A stretch of DNA of 64,000 nt from Enterobacter cancerogenus (GCA_000773965.1 JRUP01000022.1:62001-126000); one strand, 5' to 3'. Shown: positions 35,118-47,691, numbered from the stretch's first letter. Notes: generated by a model not told the origin, from the sequence alone. Program-made: numbers and translations.

Positions 35118-37139
35118 ATGCGTTTAAACCCCGGCCAACAACGTGCTGTCGAATTTGTCACCGGTCCCTGCCTGGTGCTGGCCGGTGCAGGCTCGGGTAA
35201 GACCCGCGTCATCACCAATAAAATTGCCCACCTGATCCGCGAGTGCGGCTATCAGGCGCGCCATATCGCCGCGGTGACCTTCACCAACAAAGCCTCACGT
35301 GAGATGAAAGAGCGTGTCGCGCAAACCCTCGGGCGCAAAGAGGCGCGCGGCCTGATGATCTCCACCTTCCATACGTTGGGGCTGGAGATCATCAAACGTG
35401 AATACAAAGCGTTGGGCATGAAAGCGAGCTTCTCGCTATTCGACGACCAGGACCAGCTGGCGCTGTTGAAAGACCTCACTAAGCAGTGGCTGGAGGAAGA
35501 CAAAACGCTGTTGCAGCAGCTGATTTCCACCATTTCCAACTGGAAGAATGATCTGGTCGATCCGCAGGGTGCGGCTGGCCTGGCCAAATCACAGCGCGAC
35601 CAGATTTTTGCCCACTGCTATCAGCTGTATGACCAGCATCTGAAATCCTGCAACGTGCTGGATTTCGACGATTTGATTGCGCTGCCGACGCTGTTGCTGC
35701 AACGCAACCAGGAAGTGCGTGAGCGCTGGCAGCAGCGTATTCGCTATTTATTAGTGGATGAGTATCAGGACACCAACACCAGCCAGTATGAGCTGGTGAA
35801 ACTGCTGGTGGGCGCGCGGGCGCGTTTCACCGTGGTCGGTGATGATGACCAGTCAATTTACTCCTGGCGTGGTGCGCGACCGCAAAACCTGGTGCTGCTG
35901 AAAGAGGATTTCCCGGCGCTGGAAGTGGTGAAGCTGGAGCAGAACTATCGCTCAACCCAGCGCATTCTGAAGTCGGCTAACATCCTGATTGCCAATAATC
36001 CGCATGTGTTTGAGAAGCGCCTGTTCTCCGAGCTGGGCGAGGGCAGCGAGTTGAAGGTGCTGAGTGCCAACAATGAAGATCATGAAGCCGAGCGGGTTGC
36101 CGGTGAGTTGATCGCCCATCACTTCGTCAATAAAACCGCCTACAAAGATTATGCGATCCTCTATCGCGGCAACCATCAGTCACGCGTCTTTGAAAAGCAG
36201 CTGATGCAGAACCGTATTCCTTATCGCATCTCTGGTGGCACCTCGTTCTTCTCGCGGCCGGAAATCAAAGATTTGCTGGCCTATCTGCGCGTACTGACCA
36301 ATCAGGAAGACGACAGTGCTTTCCTGCGTATCGTTAACACGCCGCGCCGTGAGATTGGGCCTGCCACGCTGCAGAAGCTGGGTGAATGGGCCAACTTACG
36401 CAACAAAAGTCTGTTCAATGCCAGCTTCGATATGGGGCTGGAACAGACCCTGAGCGGGCGCGGTCTGGAGCATCTGCAGCGCTTTACCCAATGGCTTAAC
36501 GAGATTATTCAGCTGACGGATCGCGAGCCAGTGAATGCGGTAAGCGATCTGATTCGCGGTGTCGATTACGAAAGCTGGCTGTTTGAGACCTCGCCAAGCC
36601 CCAAAGCCGCCGAAATGCGCATGAAAAACGTCAACACGCTATTCCAGTGGATGACCGAGATGCTGGAAGGCGACGAACTCAATGAGCCGATGACGTTGGC
36701 GCAGGTGGTGACGCGCTTTACGCTGCGCGACATGATGGAACGCGGCGAGAGCGATGAGGAGAGCGATCAGGTGCAGCTGATGACCTTGCACGCCTCCAAA
36801 GGGTTGGAGTTCCCGTATGTTTATCTGGTCGGTATGGAAGAGGGGTTGTTACCGCATCAGAGCAGCATTGATGAGAACAACATCGAAGAGGAGCGTCGTC
36901 TGGCCTATGTGGGCATTACCCGCGCGCAAAAAGAGCTGACCTTTACCCTGTGCCGCGAACGTCGTCAGTATGGCGAACTGGTGCGTCCGGAACCGAGCCG
37001 CTTCCTGATGGAGCTGCCGCAGGATGATGTGGTGTGGGAACGCGAGAAAAAAGTGGTCAGCGCCGAGGAGCGGGTGAAAACCGGGCAGACGCGCGTCGCG
37101 GGTTTACGTGCGATGCTGGAGAATGCGAAGAAGGGGTAA
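35118..37139 (+). CDS. rep: ATP-dependent DNA helicase Rep
   Basis: SF1A 3'-5' helicase that accompanies the replisome and clears proteins from DNA. Its 673 residues equal the E. coli length. Helicase motifs in order: Q motif LNPGQQRAV, Walker [10 protein letters not shown] (23-31), motif Ia AVTFTNKAS, Walker [11 protein letters not shown], motif [16 protein letters not shown], motif IV EQNYRS, motif [21 protein letters not shown] and motif [13 protein letters not shown]. The C-terminal tail ends [10 protein letters not shown], the region that contacts DnaB. It is followed by a 158-bp gap with a CCGTCAA/TTGACGG stem at 37237-37257. Confidence 0.97.
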   Translation: MRLNPGQQRAVEFVTGPCLVLAGAGSGKTRVITNKIAHLIRECGYQARHIAAVTFTNKASREMKERVAQTLGRKEARGLMISTFHTLGLEIIKREYKALGMKASFSLFDDQDQLALLKDLTKQWLEEDKTLLQQLISTISNWKNDLVDPQGAAGLAKSQRDQIFAHCYQLYDQHLKSCNVLDFDDLIALPTLLLQRNQEVRERWQQRIRYLLVDEYQDTNTSQYELVKLLVGARARFTVVGDDDQSIYSWRGARPQNLVLLKEDFPALEVVKLEQNYRSTQRILKSANILIANNPHVFEKRLFSELGEGSELKVLSANNEDHEAERVAGELIAHHFVNKTAYKDYAILYRGNHQSRVFEKQLMQNRIPYRISGGTSFFSRPEIKDLLAYLRVLTNQEDDSAFLRIVNTPRREIGPATLQKLGEWANLRNKSLFNASFDMGLEQTLSGRGLEHLQRFTQWLNEIIQLTDREPVNAVSDLIRGVDYESWLFETSPSPKAAEMRMKNVNTLFQWMTEMLEGDELNEPMTLAQVVTRFTLRDMMERGESDEESDQVQLMTLHASKGLEFPYVYLVGMEEGLLPHQSSIDENNIEEERRLAYVGITRAQKELTFTLCRERRQYGELVRPEPSRFLMELPQDDVVWEREKKVVSAEERVKTGQTRVAGLRAMLENAKKG

Positions 37140-37236
37140 ATCCCCCGCCGTTCGTTCAGGCCAGGCCTGTAGCGAGAACCGTTGCGAGCGTAGCGGAGGC
37201 AAGACGAAAAGTTCCCGGCAAAGCGGAGTTCACATG

Positions 37237-37266
37237 CCGTCAATGAGCATTTGACGGGAGCTTTTC
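37237..37266 (+). terminator. Possible terminator between rep and gppA
   Basis: CCGTCAA (37237-37243) and TTGACGG (37251-37257) pair around TGAGCAT, followed by GAGCTTTTC. The T-tract is short and displaced, so this is tentative. The remaining convergent spacer shows nothing else recognisable. Confidence 0.4.
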
Positions 37267-37297
37267 AACGCAGCATCAGCAAGCGCAGCAGGTTTAA

Positions 37298-38782
37298 TTA
37301 AGAGATAGTCAGCAACCAGTGCACATAAGACTGGTAATGACTCTCTTGTTCCAGCAACTCGGCACGCAGCGGATGCGCATCCAGCCAGCCAGCAGGGAGT
37401 GTCAGGTGCAGCGCATCATCATCCGCCTGTAAACGCACTGCGGGCAGCGTGTCATCGCGACGACGGCTGGAGAAAATAATCGCCAGACGCAGTAAACGGC
37501 TTAAACGTTCCGCCATACGCGGTGGCACAGCGTTCTGCTGCGTCAGTAAAGCGAGATCGATACTCCCACTCTGATTCTGCAGCAGGCAGGCGAGCATTTT
37601 TTTCTGTGCAGGTGTAAAGCCGGGAAGATCGAGATGGCGAATCAGGTAAGCGGCGTGCTGCGGTGCCTGGCGGAAATCAACGCTCAGGCCAATTTCGTGA
37701 ATCGAACAGGCGCTCAGCAGCAGATCGCGACATCGGTTATCCAGCTTCCAGGCAGTGCTTACCTGGCGGAAAAAGCTTTCAGCCAGCTGACGCACGCGGC
37801 TTGCCTGCTCCACATCGATAGAGAAGCGGCGCTGGACGTTTTGCAACGTGCGGCTACGAATGTCGCGGTCAATCGGCAGATGCAGCATGCCGTACACCAA
37901 CCCCTCACGCAGTGCGCCACCGGCCAGCGTCATGCTGTCGATGCTAAGTTCATGGAAGATAGCGATCAGAATCGACAGGCCGCTGGGAAACACCAGCGCG
38001 CGCTCGAGCGTCAATCCTTCGATTTCCAACTCTTCCAGCTTGCCGCACTGAATCGCACGCTGTTTTAGCTGCTGCAGCTTGCTCAGGGTGATGCGTTCAT
38101 CCATGCCCTGCGCAACCATAATTTCCTGCAGTGCCTGCACGGTGCCAGAAGCACCGACGCAGATCTGCCAGCCTTTTTCGCGCAGTGCCGCCGCGACCGG
38201 ACGAATCATGTCGCGGGCCGCTAATTCAGCCTGCTCGAAATTCTCTTTCGCCAGGTGACGATCGCCAAAGTAGCGTTCCAGCCAGGTGACGCAACCCATC
38301 GACAAACTAAACAACGTGGTCGCGTGCGAACCCTCGCCGGTGACCAGCTCGGTGCTGCCGCCGCCGATATCCACCACCAGGCGCTGATCGGAGCCTCCGG
38401 TAGTGTGGGCAACACCTTGATAAATCAGGCGTGCTTCTTCCTCGCCGCTGATGACATTCACCGGGCAGCCAAGGATTTCTTCGGCGTGAGTCAGGAAGTC
38501 CTGGGCATTTTCAGCAATACGCAGCGTAGCCGTGGCGACCACGCGGATTTGCTCGGGGGGAATATCTTGCAGCTGTTCAGAGAAGAGTTTCAGACATTGC
38601 CAGCCACGCTGCATCGCCTCGGCGGAGAGGTGATTGGCTTTGTCCAGACCGGCAGCCAGACGTACCTTACGCTTTATACGCGCAATGGTCTGAATACTGC
38701 CGGACACTTCGCGCACCACCAACATATGAAAGCTGTTAGAGCCTAAATCAATCGCAGCATAAAGTGACGATGCGCTCAGCAT
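37298..38782 (-). CDS. gppA: Guanosine pentaphosphate phosphohydrolase GppA
   Basis: Converts pppGpp to ppGpp; member of the Ppx/GppA (ASKHA) family. The ATG at 38782 gives 494 residues, the E. coli length, starting [20 protein letters not shown]. Motifs: phosphate-1 [24 protein letters not shown] with a catalytic Glu, phosphate-2 [24 protein letters not shown] and [16 protein letters not shown]. The C-terminal HD-like region has [20 protein letters not shown]. The gene starts 7 bp after the rhlB stop, so both are in one operon. Confidence 0.96.
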   Translation of the reverse strand: MLSASSLYAAIDLGSNSFHMLVVREVSGSIQTIARIKRKVRLAAGLDKANHLSAEAMQRGWQCLKLFSEQLQDIPPEQIRVVATATLRIAENAQDFLTHAEEILGCPVNVISGEEEARLIYQGVAHTTGGSDQRLVVDIGGGSTELVTGEGSHATTLFSLSMGCVTWLERYFGDRHLAKENFEQAELAARDMIRPVAAALREKGWQICVGASGTVQALQEIMVAQGMDERITLSKLQQLKQRAIQCGKLEELEIEGLTLERALVFPSGLSILIAIFHELSIDSMTLAGGALREGLVYGMLHLPIDRDIRSRTLQNVQRRFSIDVEQASRVRQLAESFFRQVSTAWKLDNRCRDLLLSACSIHEIGLSVDFRQAPQHAAYLIRHLDLPGFTPAQKKMLACLLQNQSGSIDLALLTQQNAVPPRMAERLSRLLRLAIIFSSRRRDDTLPAVRLQADDDALHLTLPAGWLDAHPLRAELLEQESHYQSYVHWLLTIS

Positions 38783-38789
38783 GGTGTGC

Positions 38790-40085
38790 TTAACTCGAAC
38801 GTTTACGGTTGTTATTGCGCGGCGCGCCGCTACGACGGTTGCTGTTGTTCCCGCCACGGCGTGGGCCGTTTCCAGAACGGCTGCGCTGCAGACGTTTCGG
38901 CGGAGGCAGCTCACTCATCAGTGCTTCACTGCTGTACTTACTCACCGGAATACCGTGACCAATGTACTCTTCAATCGCTGGCAGGTTCAGTGCGTACTCT
39001 TCGCACGCCAGGCTGATGGAGTGTCCGCTGGCACCCGCGCGGCCGGTACGACCGATGCGATGCACGTAGTCTTCACGGTCGTCAGGCAGATCGTAGTTGA
39101 ACACGTGGGTCACTGCAGGAATGTGCAGACCTCGCGCCGCAACGTCAGTCGCGACCAGAATATCTACATCACCTTTGGTGAAGTCATCCAGAATACGCAG
39201 ACGTTTTTTCTGTGCCACATCGCCCGTCAGCAGACCTACACGGTGACCGTCCGCAGCCAGATGGCCCCAGATATCTTCACAGCGGTGTTTGGTGTTGGCG
39301 AAGATGATGGCGCGGTCGGGCCACTCTTCTTCGATCAAGGTTTGCAGCAGACGCATCTTCTCTTCATTCGAAGGGTAGAAAAGTTCTTCTTTGATGCGGT
39401 GGCCGGTTTTCTGCTCCGGTTCCACTTCCACGTACTCAGCGTTGTTCATATGTTCGAACGCCAGTTCACGTACGCGGTAAGACAGGGTCGCCGAGAACAA
39501 CATGCTCAGACGCTGGGTGGCCGGCGGCATGCGGCGGAACAGCCAGCGGATATCTTTAATAAAGCCGAGATCGAACATGCGATCGGCTTCATCCAGAACC
39601 ACGACCTGAATGGCGCTGAGGTTGATGTGATTTTGTTTCGCATAGTCGATGAGGCGACCGGTGGTGCCCACCAGGATATCGACGCCATCGGCCAACACTT
39701 TTAGCTGTTTGTCGTAGCCGTCACCGCCATAAGCCAGACCCAGTTTCAGACCCGTGACTTTCGACAGTGGCTCTGCATCGGCATGGATCTGCACAGCAAG
39801 TTCACGCGTCGGGGCCATGATCAGCGCACGTGGCTGATTAATCTGGCGGCCTTCAGCGGCTGGATGAGAAAGAAGATGATGAAACGTTGACGTCAGGAAC
39901 GCCATCGTTTTGCCGGTACCGGTTTGCGCCTGACCCGCAACATCACGCCCTGAAAGCGCAAAAGGCAGTGCCAACGCCTGAATAGGCGTGCAGTTAGAAA
40001 AGCCTTTGGTATCAAGGGCTTCAACTACCTGTGGGTGCAGGGCGAAGTCGGAAAACTTCTGTTCAGTTAAGTGTGTTTTGCTCAT
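38790..40085 (-). CDS. rhlB: DEAD-box RNA helicase RhlB
   Basis: RNA helicase of the degradosome that unwinds structured RNA for PNPase/RNase E. The protein has 431 residues. Motifs: Q motif TPIQALALP, motif I AQTGTGKT, Ia PTRELA, GG GGD, II DEAD ([10 protein letters not shown]), [27 protein letters not shown] and [10 protein letters not shown]. The C-terminal tail is rich in Arg/Gly/Asn/Ser (about 395-431) and binds RNA and RNase E. It is divergent from trxA across 116 bp, as in E. coli. Confidence 0.97.
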   Translation of the reverse strand: MSKTHLTEQKFSDFALHPQVVEALDTKGFSNCTPIQALALPFALSGRDVAGQAQTGTGKTMAFLTSTFHHLLSHPAAEGRQINQPRALIMAPTRELAVQIHADAEPLSKVTGLKLGLAYGGDGYDKQLKVLADGVDILVGTTGRLIDYAKQNHINLSAIQVVVLDEADRMFDLGFIKDIRWLFRRMPPATQRLSMLFSATLSYRVRELAFEHMNNAEYVEVEPEQKTGHRIKEELFYPSNEEKMRLLQTLIEEEWPDRAIIFANTKHRCEDIWGHLAADGHRVGLLTGDVAQKKRLRILDDFTKGDVDILVATDVAARGLHIPAVTHVFNYDLPDDREDYVHRIGRTGRAGASGHSISLACEEYALNLPAIEEYIGHGIPVSKYSSEALMSELPPPKRLQRSRSGNGPRRGGNNSNRRSGAPRNNNRKRSS

Positions 40086-40201
40086 AGTGTGGTAGAATAT
40101 CAGCTTACTAGCGCTTTACGAAAGCGTATCCGATGAAATAAAGTCAACCTACGTTGGTATATTTTACGCCGATTCGCCAGGCACAATCTTTGGAGTTAAA
40201 C

Positions 40202-40534
40202 ATGAGCAGCGATAAAATCGTTCACTTGACCGATGACAGTTTCGACACTGACGTGCTGAAAGCCGACGGTGTCACTCTGGTAGATTTCTGGGCTGAATGG
40301 TGTGGTCCTTGCAAAATGATCGCCCCAATTCTCGACGAAGTCGCAGAAGAGTACGACGGTAAGCTTACCATCGCCAAGTTGAACATTGATGACAACCCGG
40401 GCACTGCACCTAAATATGGCATTCGCGGTATCCCGACACTGCTGCTGTTCAAGAACGGTGAAGTGGCTGCGACCAAAGTAGGCGCCCTGTCTAAAGGTCA
40501 GCTGAAAGAGTTCCTGAACGCTAACCTGGCCTAA
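40202..40534 (+). CDS. trxA: Thioredoxin 1
   Basis: Cytosolic disulfide reductase with 110 residues (E. coli has 109 after start assignment). The active site is WCGPC with Cys34 and Cys37. The cis-proline loop is [12 protein letters not shown]. The ATG at 40202 follows TTGGAG. The gene order rhlB-trxA-rho is the standard enterobacterial one. A strong hairpin directly follows the stop. Confidence 0.98.
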   Translation: MSSDKIVHLTDDSFDTDVLKADGVTLVDFWAEWCGPCKMIAPILDEVAEEYDGKLTIAKLNIDDNPGTAPKYGIRGIPTLLLFKNGEVAATKVGALSKGQLKEFLNANLA

Positions 40535-40554
40535 GCCCAGCACGGCGTTGTTCC

Positions 40555-40580
40555 GCAGTGGTGAATTTTTTCGCCACTGC
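40555..40580 (+). other. Strong hairpin after trxA
   Basis: GCAGTGGTGAA and TTCGCCACTGC form an 11-bp stem (one G-T pair) closed by TTTT. There is no T-run after it, so it is probably a 3'-end stabiliser or a Rho-dependent end rather than an intrinsic terminator. Confidence 0.55.
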
Positions 40581-40877
40581 TGGACGTCTCCCTTCAGGCG
40601 TGTTAAGTTGACCTCACTGCATTACGCACTTACCTTGTAGTTTGCATCTAAAGTTTTCCCTTGTCAGACCCTGCTCGCATTGAACGTTATCGTGGTTTGG
40701 CAATCTGATGACTAGCACATTCGGCATCACCTTTCGACCATCTCTTCGTTTCCTATCGCCACATCAGACGATAATCGTCGAGCAGAGTTGAAAAAGAGCC
40801 ATTAACGGCATGGAATTTTTGCCATACCACCCACGACAATCATTTCGAGAATTACCCCGAGTTTAAGAACCCTCACT
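40581..40877 (+). promoter_or_regulatory. rho leader region
   Basis: This 297-bp stretch before rho is where E. coli carries the autoregulated rho leader, in which Rho terminates its own transcript. It is pyrimidine-rich and C-rich in parts (CCTCACTGCATTACGC, ACCACCCACGACAATC), as expected for rut sites. One short frame, 40708-40791 (27 codons, MTSTFGITFRPSL...), sits where E. coli has rhoL, but it shows no ribosome-binding site and no clear similarity to RhoL. Confidence 0.55.
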
Positions 40878-42137
<1,260 letters not shown>

Positions 42138-42200
42138 GTTGGCGAAATTGAATCGCTAAGCGAAGCGATTCTTTCGCACAATTTGCCAGGATTTATTGCT

Positions 42201-42232
42201 AACGCCACGTCTTAACGTGGCGTTTTTTTTTT
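42201..42232 (+). terminator. Rho-independent terminator after rho
   Basis: AACGCCACGT and ACGTGGCGTT form a 10-bp stem around CTTA, followed by a run of T's to 42232. It is a textbook intrinsic terminator. Confidence 0.95.
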
Positions 42233-42400
42233 ATGGGCATTAGGATTAGCCCAGTCAGGAAGAAATATAATGATTGTGCCAGAAAGGTGCTGGTTTTTTC
42301 AGCAATCAGACTTTTCTCAGGCAGAATTCGGACAAAGGATATACGGCAATGGCAAGAATCTTGCTTATTGTTGTCGATGATTTTAGCTGAGAGCGTTAAC

Positions 42401-43492
42401 GTGAATTTACTCACTATGAGTACTGAGCTTGGTTTTGTTTTTCTGTTTACTTTAGTGTTCCTATTTTTTGCCCGTAAAGCCGCTAAAAAAATTGGGCTGG
42501 TAGACACACCTAATTCAAGAAAACGACACCATGGCGCCATTCCGTTAGTGGGTGGGATCTCCGTTTATGCGGGGATTTGCTTTGCTTTCGCTATTTCAGA
42601 TTATTATTTACCCCATGCGGCACTCTATTTAAGTTGCGCAGGGGTGCTGGTGCTGGTGGGTGCACTGGACGATCGGTTCGATATCAGCGTTAAAATCCGC
42701 GCATTAGTACAAGCGGCGGTGGCCATCGTGATGATGGTCGGCTCAAAACTGTATCTGCTGAGCCTCGGATTTATCATTGGTCCGGTGGAATTGGTTGTTG
42801 GGCCATTTGGCTACGTACTTACACTGTTCGCCGTTTGGGCGGCCATTAACGCCTTTAACATGGTGGATGGCATTGATGGCTTACTGGGTGGGCTGGCCAG
42901 TGTGACCTTTGCCGCCATGGGCATCATCCTCTTTTTCGACGGGCAAACCAGTCTTGCGATGTGGTGTTTCGCCATGATCGCCGCCACCATCCCCTATATT
43001 TTGCTCAATCTGGGTCTGATTGGTCGCCGCTACAAAGTGTTTATGGGCGACGCCGGCAGCACCATGATTGGCTTCACCATTATCTGGATCCTGCTGGAAA
43101 CCACCCAGGGTTTGAGCCATCCGATTACGCCGGTCACGGCACTTTGGCTGATTGCCATTCCGCTAATGGACATGGTGGCGATTATGTATCGCCGCCTGCG
43201 TAAGGGAATGAGTCCGTTCTCAGCTGACCGCCAGCACATTCACCATTTGATCATGCGTGCCGGTTTCACTTCGCGTCAGGCCTTTGTGCTGATTACCGTG
43301 GCTGCAGCGCTGTTGGCCGGTATTGGTGTGCTGGGCGAATACCTTGCCTTCATCCCCGAGTGGGTGATGCTGGTGCTGTTCCTGATGGCCTTTTTCCTTT
43401 ACGGCTATTGCCTGAAACATGCCTGGCGTGTGGCGCGCAAAATCCGTCGTATTAAACGCCGCTGGCAAAGCAGTGGCGAAGATAAAAAATAA
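42401..43492 (+). CDS. wecA: WecA, UDP-GlcNAc:undecaprenyl-phosphate GlcNAc-1-phosphate transferase
   Basis: First step of enterobacterial common antigen (and often O-antigen) synthesis: it makes undecaprenyl-PP-GlcNAc in the inner membrane. The GTG at 42401 is chosen because NLLTMSTEL aligns with the E. coli N-terminus, with a GAGAG box upstream; this gives 363 residues. An ATG five codons later is the alternative. Motifs: DDRFD (Mg2+-binding aspartates), NAFNMVDGIDGLLGG, FMGDAGST and the HIHH sequence. About 11 membrane helices. It heads the wec operon. Confidence 0.96.
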   Translation: MNLLTMSTELGFVFLFTLVFLFFARKAAKKIGLVDTPNSRKRHHGAIPLVGGISVYAGICFAFAISDYYLPHAALYLSCAGVLVLVGALDDRFDISVKIRALVQAAVAIVMMVGSKLYLLSLGFIIGPVELVVGPFGYVLTLFAVWAAINAFNMVDGIDGLLGGLASVTFAAMGIILFFDGQTSLAMWCFAMIAATIPYILLNLGLIGRRYKVFMGDAGSTMIGFTIIWILLETTQGLSHPITPVTALWLIAIPLMDMVAIMYRRLRKGMSPFSADRQHIHHLIMRAGFTSRQAFVLITVAAALLAGIGVLGEYLAFIPEWVMLVLFLMAFFLYGYCLKHAWRVARKIRRIKRRWQSSGEDKK

Positions 43493-43528
43493 ATTACCCC
43501 GATTAGTACCCCGATAAGGACTTTTGTT

Positions 43529-44578
43529 ATGACCTCTGTCGTTGTGGAGAACGAACTGGATGTGCGCGGCCTTGGCTGCACGCTGTGGCGCGGTAAGCGC
43601 TGGATCATCGGCTTTGCGCTGCTGTTTGCCTTATTGGCATGGCTCACCTCGATGCTGATGAAGCAAGCATGGAGCACCACCGCCGTTACCGATCGTCCAA
43701 CGGTTAACATGCTGGGTGATTTCTTTGTGCAGCAGCAATTCCTTAATAATCTCGATGTGCGTAACAACACGCTCAATCTCAACACGCCCGCCCCAACGGT
43801 GATGGATGAGGTCTATCAGGAATTCACTATGCAGTTGGCCTCCTGGGACACGCGCCGTGATTTTTGGCAGCAGACCGATTATTTCAAAAGCCGCAAAAGT
43901 GGCAACGCGCATAACGATGCCGCACTGCTGGATGATTTGATTACCAATATCCAGTTCACACCAGCGGATGCGGCGCATAACACGCTGGATAACATTAAGC
44001 TGATTGCCGAAACCGCTGGCGACGCGAATAACCTGCTGCGCCAATATATCGCCTATGCCAGCGAACGCGCGGCGCGCCATTTGAATGCGGAATTGAAGGG
44101 GGCATGGCAGGCGCGCAGCGCGCAGCTGCAAGCGCAGATTACCCGTCAGCAGGAAGTGGCACAGGCGGTGTTTGATCGCCAGCGTCAACGTATTGAACAG
44201 GCCTTAAAGGTTGCTAGTCAGCAGGGCATCAAAGAAAACCGTGCTCCGGCCATTGGCGAAGCGCTGCCTGACAGCGATCGCTTCCTGCTCGGGCAGCAAA
44301 TGCTGCAGGCTCAGCTCGATACATTGCAGGCCAGCGGGCCCGCTTACGATTTGAGCTATGATCAGAACAGAGCGATGCTGGGCACGTTGCAGGCAGGCGC
44401 GCAGTTGGATAAGCCCTTCCAGACTTACCGCTATCTGCGTACGCCTGAAGAGCCGGTGTCGCGCGACAGTCCGCGCCGAGTGTTTATGATGATCATGTGG
44501 GGCGTCATTGGCGCGCTGGTGGGTGCAGGTGTGGCGCTGGTGCGCCGTCCTCGTCCAACGTCACCAACGAGCCATTAA
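43529..44578 (+). CDS. wzzE: WzzE, ECA chain-length regulator
   Basis: Polysaccharide co-polymerase that sets ECA chain length. The protein has 349 residues. Membrane helix 1 is at about 30-48 ([19 protein letters not shown]). A long coiled-coil-rich periplasmic domain follows ([20 protein letters not shown] region), and helix 2 is at about 313-332. A proline-containing segment [17 protein letters not shown] precedes helix 2, as in the Wzz family. An AAGGAC ribosome-binding site lies at about 43516. It lies between wecA and wecB, as in E. coli. Confidence 0.95.
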   Translation: MTSVVVENELDVRGLGCTLWRGKRWIIGFALLFALLAWLTSMLMKQAWSTTAVTDRPTVNMLGDFFVQQQFLNNLDVRNNTLNLNTPAPTVMDEVYQEFTMQLASWDTRRDFWQQTDYFKSRKSGNAHNDAALLDDLITNIQFTPADAAHNTLDNIKLIAETAGDANNLLRQYIAYASERAARHLNAELKGAWQARSAQLQAQITRQQEVAQAVFDRQRQRIEQALKVASQQGIKENRAPAIGEALPDSDRFLLGQQMLQAQLDTLQASGPAYDLSYDQNRAMLGTLQAGAQLDKPFQTYRYLRTPEEPVSRDSPRRVFMMIMWGVIGALVGAGVALVRRPRPTSPTSH

Positions 44579-44588
44579 GAGAAGCCAC

Positions 44589-45713
44589 GTGAAAGTTCTG
44601 ACCGTATTTGGCACGCGTCCTGAGGCGATCAAAATGGCCCCGCTGGTGCAAGCACTGGCGCAGGACCCGGCGTTTGAATCGCGCTTATGCGTGACCGCGC
44701 AGCATCGTGAAATGCTCGATCAGGTGCTGCGGCTGTTCAAGCTGCAGCCCGATTACGATCTCAATATCATGCGCCCGGAACAGGGGCTGACGGAGATCAC
44801 CAGCCGCATTTTGCAGGGGATGAAAACGGTGCTCGCCGATTTTCAGCCCGATGTGGTGCTGGTGCACGGTGATACCACCACCACTTTTGCTGCTAGCTTA
44901 GCCGCTTTTTATCATCAGATTCCGGTGGGGCACGTCGAAGCAGGATTGCGCACCGGCAACCTGATGTCGCCCTGGCCGGAAGAGGCTAACCGCACCTTAA
45001 CCGGTCATCTGGCGAGCTACCATTTCACCCCAACCGAGAGTTCGCGGCAGAATCTGCTGCGTGAAAATTTGCCGGATGACTGTATCGTAGTTACCGGCAA
45101 TACGGTGATTGATGCGTTGCTATGGGTGCGCGATCGGGTGCTGGATGATGGCGATCTGAATGCACGTCTTGCAGCACGTTATCCGTTCCTTGATGCGGAC
45201 AAAAAACTGATTCTGGTCACCGGCCATCGTCGTGAAAGCTTTGGCGGCGGTTTTGAACGCATTTGCAGCGCGCTGGCGCAGATTGCACGTCAGCATCCGC
45301 AGGCGCAAATCGTCTATCCGGTGCACCTCAATCCCAACGTCAGCGAGCCGGTAAATCGTATCCTGAGTGGTATCGACAATATCATTTTGATTGAGCCACA
45401 GGAGTATCTACCTTTTGTCTGGCTGATGAACCGTTCCTGGCTGATCCTCACCGATTCCGGTGGTATTCAGGAAGAAGCGCCATCGTTGGGCAAACCTGTT
45501 CTGGTCATGCGTGATACGACTGAGCGTCCGGAAGCGGTGGATGCGGGCACAGTAAAACTGGTCGGTACCGATATCAACCGGATTGTCGAAGAAGTCAGCC
45601 TGCTGCTGCAGGACGAGGAAGCCTGGCAGAGGATGAGTCGCGCGCACAATCCGTATGGCGATGGACAAGCCTGCTCGCGCATCCTGCAGGCACTGAAACA
45701 ACACAGAGTATAA
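44589..45713 (+). CDS. wecB: WecB, UDP-GlcNAc 2-epimerase
   Basis: Non-hydrolysing epimerase that makes UDP-ManNAc for ECA. The GTG at 44589, 10 bp after the wzzE stop, gives 374 residues starting with the near-invariant [18 protein letters not shown]. Further signatures: [39 protein letters not shown] and [15 protein letters not shown]. An AAGAGA box precedes the start. It is followed 2 bp later by wecC. Confidence 0.97.
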   Translation: MKVLTVFGTRPEAIKMAPLVQALAQDPAFESRLCVTAQHREMLDQVLRLFKLQPDYDLNIMRPEQGLTEITSRILQGMKTVLADFQPDVVLVHGDTTTTFAASLAAFYHQIPVGHVEAGLRTGNLMSPWPEEANRTLTGHLASYHFTPTESSRQNLLRENLPDDCIVVTGNTVIDALLWVRDRVLDDGDLNARLAARYPFLDADKKLILVTGHRRESFGGGFERICSALAQIARQHPQAQIVYPVHLNPNVSEPVNRILSGIDNIILIEPQEYLPFVWLMNRSWLILTDSGGIQEEAPSLGKPVLVMRDTTERPEAVDAGTVKLVGTDINRIVEEVSLLLQDEEAWQRMSRAHNPYGDGQACSRILQALKQHRV

Positions 45714-45715
45714 TT

Positions 45716-46975
45716 ATGCGTTTTGAAACCATTTCCGTTATCGGACTGGGCTACATTGGGCTGCCAACGGCGGCCGTTTTTGCCTCAAAGGGAAAAAAAG
45801 TGATCGGCGTGGATATCAATGTCCGCGCGGTCGAGACCATTAATCGCGGCGACATTCACATTGTCGAGCCGGAGTTAGGTGACGTGGTGCGTGAAGCCGT
45901 GCAGGCAGGACATCTGCGCGCTACCACGCAAGCCGAAGCTGCGGATGCCTTCTTAATCGCCGTACCTACGCCGTTTATCGGCGATCATCAGCCGGACCTG
46001 AGCTATGTACAGGCAGCCGCGTTGTCGATTGCACCGGTGCTGAAAACGGGCGATTTAGTGATCCTCGAATCGACCTCACCGGTTGGCGCGACCGAACAGA
46101 TGGCCGCCTGGCTGGCAGAGGCACGTCCTGACCTGCGTTTCCCGCAGCACGGTGATAACTGTGACGTGTTTATCGCTTACTGCCCGGAGCGCGTGCTGCC
46201 CGGCAAAGTGATGGTAGAGCTGCTGGAAAATGACCGTGTGATTGGCGGCATGACGCCTGCGTGCTCAGCACGGGCCAGCGAACTGTATCGCATCTTCCTG
46301 CGCGGCGAATGTGTGGAAACCAACGCGCGTACTGCCGAGATGTGCAAACTAACGGAGAACAGCTTCCGCGATGTGAATATTGCGTTTGCCAATGAGCTAT
46401 CGCTGATTTGTGCGGAACAGAAGATCAACGTGTGGGAGTTGATTGCGCTGGCGAACCGCCATCCACGCGTCAACATTCTGCAGCCCGGACCAGGTGTTGG
46501 TGGCCACTGTATCGCTGTCGATCCGTGGTTTATCGTGGCGCAAAATCCGGAACTGGCGCGTCTGATTCGTACCGCGCGTGAAGTGAATGATGCCAAACCC
46601 ACCTGGGTGTTGGATCAGGTCAAACAGCAGTTGGCGGATTGCCTGACTGCCAGCGGCAAACGTGCTTCTGAGGTGACGATTGCCTGCTTCGGCCTGGCGT
46701 TTAAACCGAACATTGATGATTTGCGCGAGAGCCCGGCAATGACAGTGGCGCACCTGATTGCCGAGTGGCACAGCGGCAGCACGCTGGTGGTTGAACCGCA
46801 TGTGGCAGACATTCCTGCGCGACTGGCAAATGAAGCAACCTTGGTTTCCACTGAGGATGCGTTGCAGCAGGCTGATATCATCGTGATGCTGGTGGATCAC
46901 GCGCCGTTCCGTGCGATCGATGCCAGCCAGATTACGCAGCCGTGGATTATCGATACTAAAGGTGTCTGGCGTTAA
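45716..46975 (+). CDS. wecC: WecC, UDP-N-acetyl-D-mannosamine dehydrogenase
   Basis: Oxidises UDP-ManNAc to UDP-ManNAcA with NAD. The protein has 419 residues. The N-terminal Rossmann motif is VIGLGYIGLPTA. The central signature is TENSFRDVNIAFANEL, and the catalytic Cys is in GPGVGGHCIAVDPWF. The C-terminal UDP-binding domain has FGLAFKPNIDDLRESPA. In E. coli the next two genes are rffG and rffH (dTDP-glucose synthesis); here wecD follows after 17 bp. Confidence 0.97.
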   Translation: MRFETISVIGLGYIGLPTAAVFASKGKKVIGVDINVRAVETINRGDIHIVEPELGDVVREAVQAGHLRATTQAEAADAFLIAVPTPFIGDHQPDLSYVQAAALSIAPVLKTGDLVILESTSPVGATEQMAAWLAEARPDLRFPQHGDNCDVFIAYCPERVLPGKVMVELLENDRVIGGMTPACSARASELYRIFLRGECVETNARTAEMCKLTENSFRDVNIAFANELSLICAEQKINVWELIALANRHPRVNILQPGPGVGGHCIAVDPWFIVAQNPELARLIRTAREVNDAKPTWVLDQVKQQLADCLTASGKRASEVTIACFGLAFKPNIDDLRESPAMTVAHLIAEWHSGSTLVVEPHVADIPARLANEATLVSTEDALQQADIIVMLVDHAPFRAIDASQITQPWIIDTKGVWR

Positions 46976-46992
46976 ATCGAAGGAGCATCTCC

Positions 46993-47691
46993 ATGCCCGT
47001 CCGCGTCAGTATTAACCCCCTTGAGTGGGAAAGCGATTTCTTTGGCGTGAACAGTGCGCGTATCGACCTGGATGGCGACTTCACCCTTGCCGACGCGCTG
47101 CAACAGCCAGATACGTTGTGGCAGGCCAAAGTGCCCGCTGAGCGCACCGACGCCATTGATGCCTTAAGCCAGCATGGTTTTCAGCTGGTGGAAGGTGAGG
47201 CCGATCTGGCCATCAATATCAAACGCACCGAGCGCCAGGTTGGCGTGCGCATCGCGCGTGAAGCACAGATCCCGGCATTGCGTGAGGCGGCATCGCATGC
47301 TTTTCGCCAAAGCCGTTTTCGGGCGCCCTGGTTTAACGCCGATGACAGCGGTCGTTTCTATGCGCAGTGGATTGAAAACGCGGTACGCGGCACCTTTGAT
47401 CACCAATGCCTGGTGGCCAGCGACGAATCCGGCCAATTACAAGGCTATGTCTCGATGCGTGAAGTGAACGGTGATGCGCGTATCGGCCTGCTCGCCGTGT
47501 TACCCGCAGCGCAAGGGCAGGGCATTGGTCAACGCTTGCTGTTGGCGGCAGCGGATTGGGGCCGCGTGCGACAACTTGAACGACTGCGCGTCGCGACCCA
47601 GCTTAGCAATCTTACGGCGATGCGCCTCTATTTACGCAGCGGTGCTCGCCTTGAAAGCACCGCCTACTGGTTTTACAGGACAGCTACATGA
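46993..47691 (+). CDS. wecD: WecD (RffC), dTDP-fucosamine acetyltransferase
   Basis: GNAT-fold enzyme that acetylates dTDP-4-amino-4,6-dideoxygalactose to make TDP-Fuc4NAc for ECA. The protein has 232 residues. The N-terminal domain starts MPVRVSINPLEWES, and SRFRAPWFNADDSGRFYAQWIENAVRG is strongly conserved. The acetyl-CoA loop reads AAQGQGIGQRLL. The C-terminus ESTAYWFYR matches E. coli. The stop overlaps the wecE start by 4 bp. Confidence 0.94.
   Translation: MPVRVSINPLEWESDFFGVNSARIDLDGDFTLADALQQPDTLWQAKVPAERTDAIDALSQHGFQLVEGEADLAINIKRTERQVGVRIAREAQIPALREAASHAFRQSRFRAPWFNADDSGRFYAQWIENAVRGTFDHQCLVASDESGQLQGYVSMREVNGDARIGLLAVLPAAQGQGIGQRLLLAAADWGRVRQLERLRVATQLSNLTAMRLYLRSGARLESTAYWFYRTAT

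Noticed and set aside
40708..40791. 27-codon frame in the rho leader as a rhoL leader peptide
   Set aside because: No ribosome-binding site and no convincing similarity to E. coli RhoL; kept only as a note in the leader entry.
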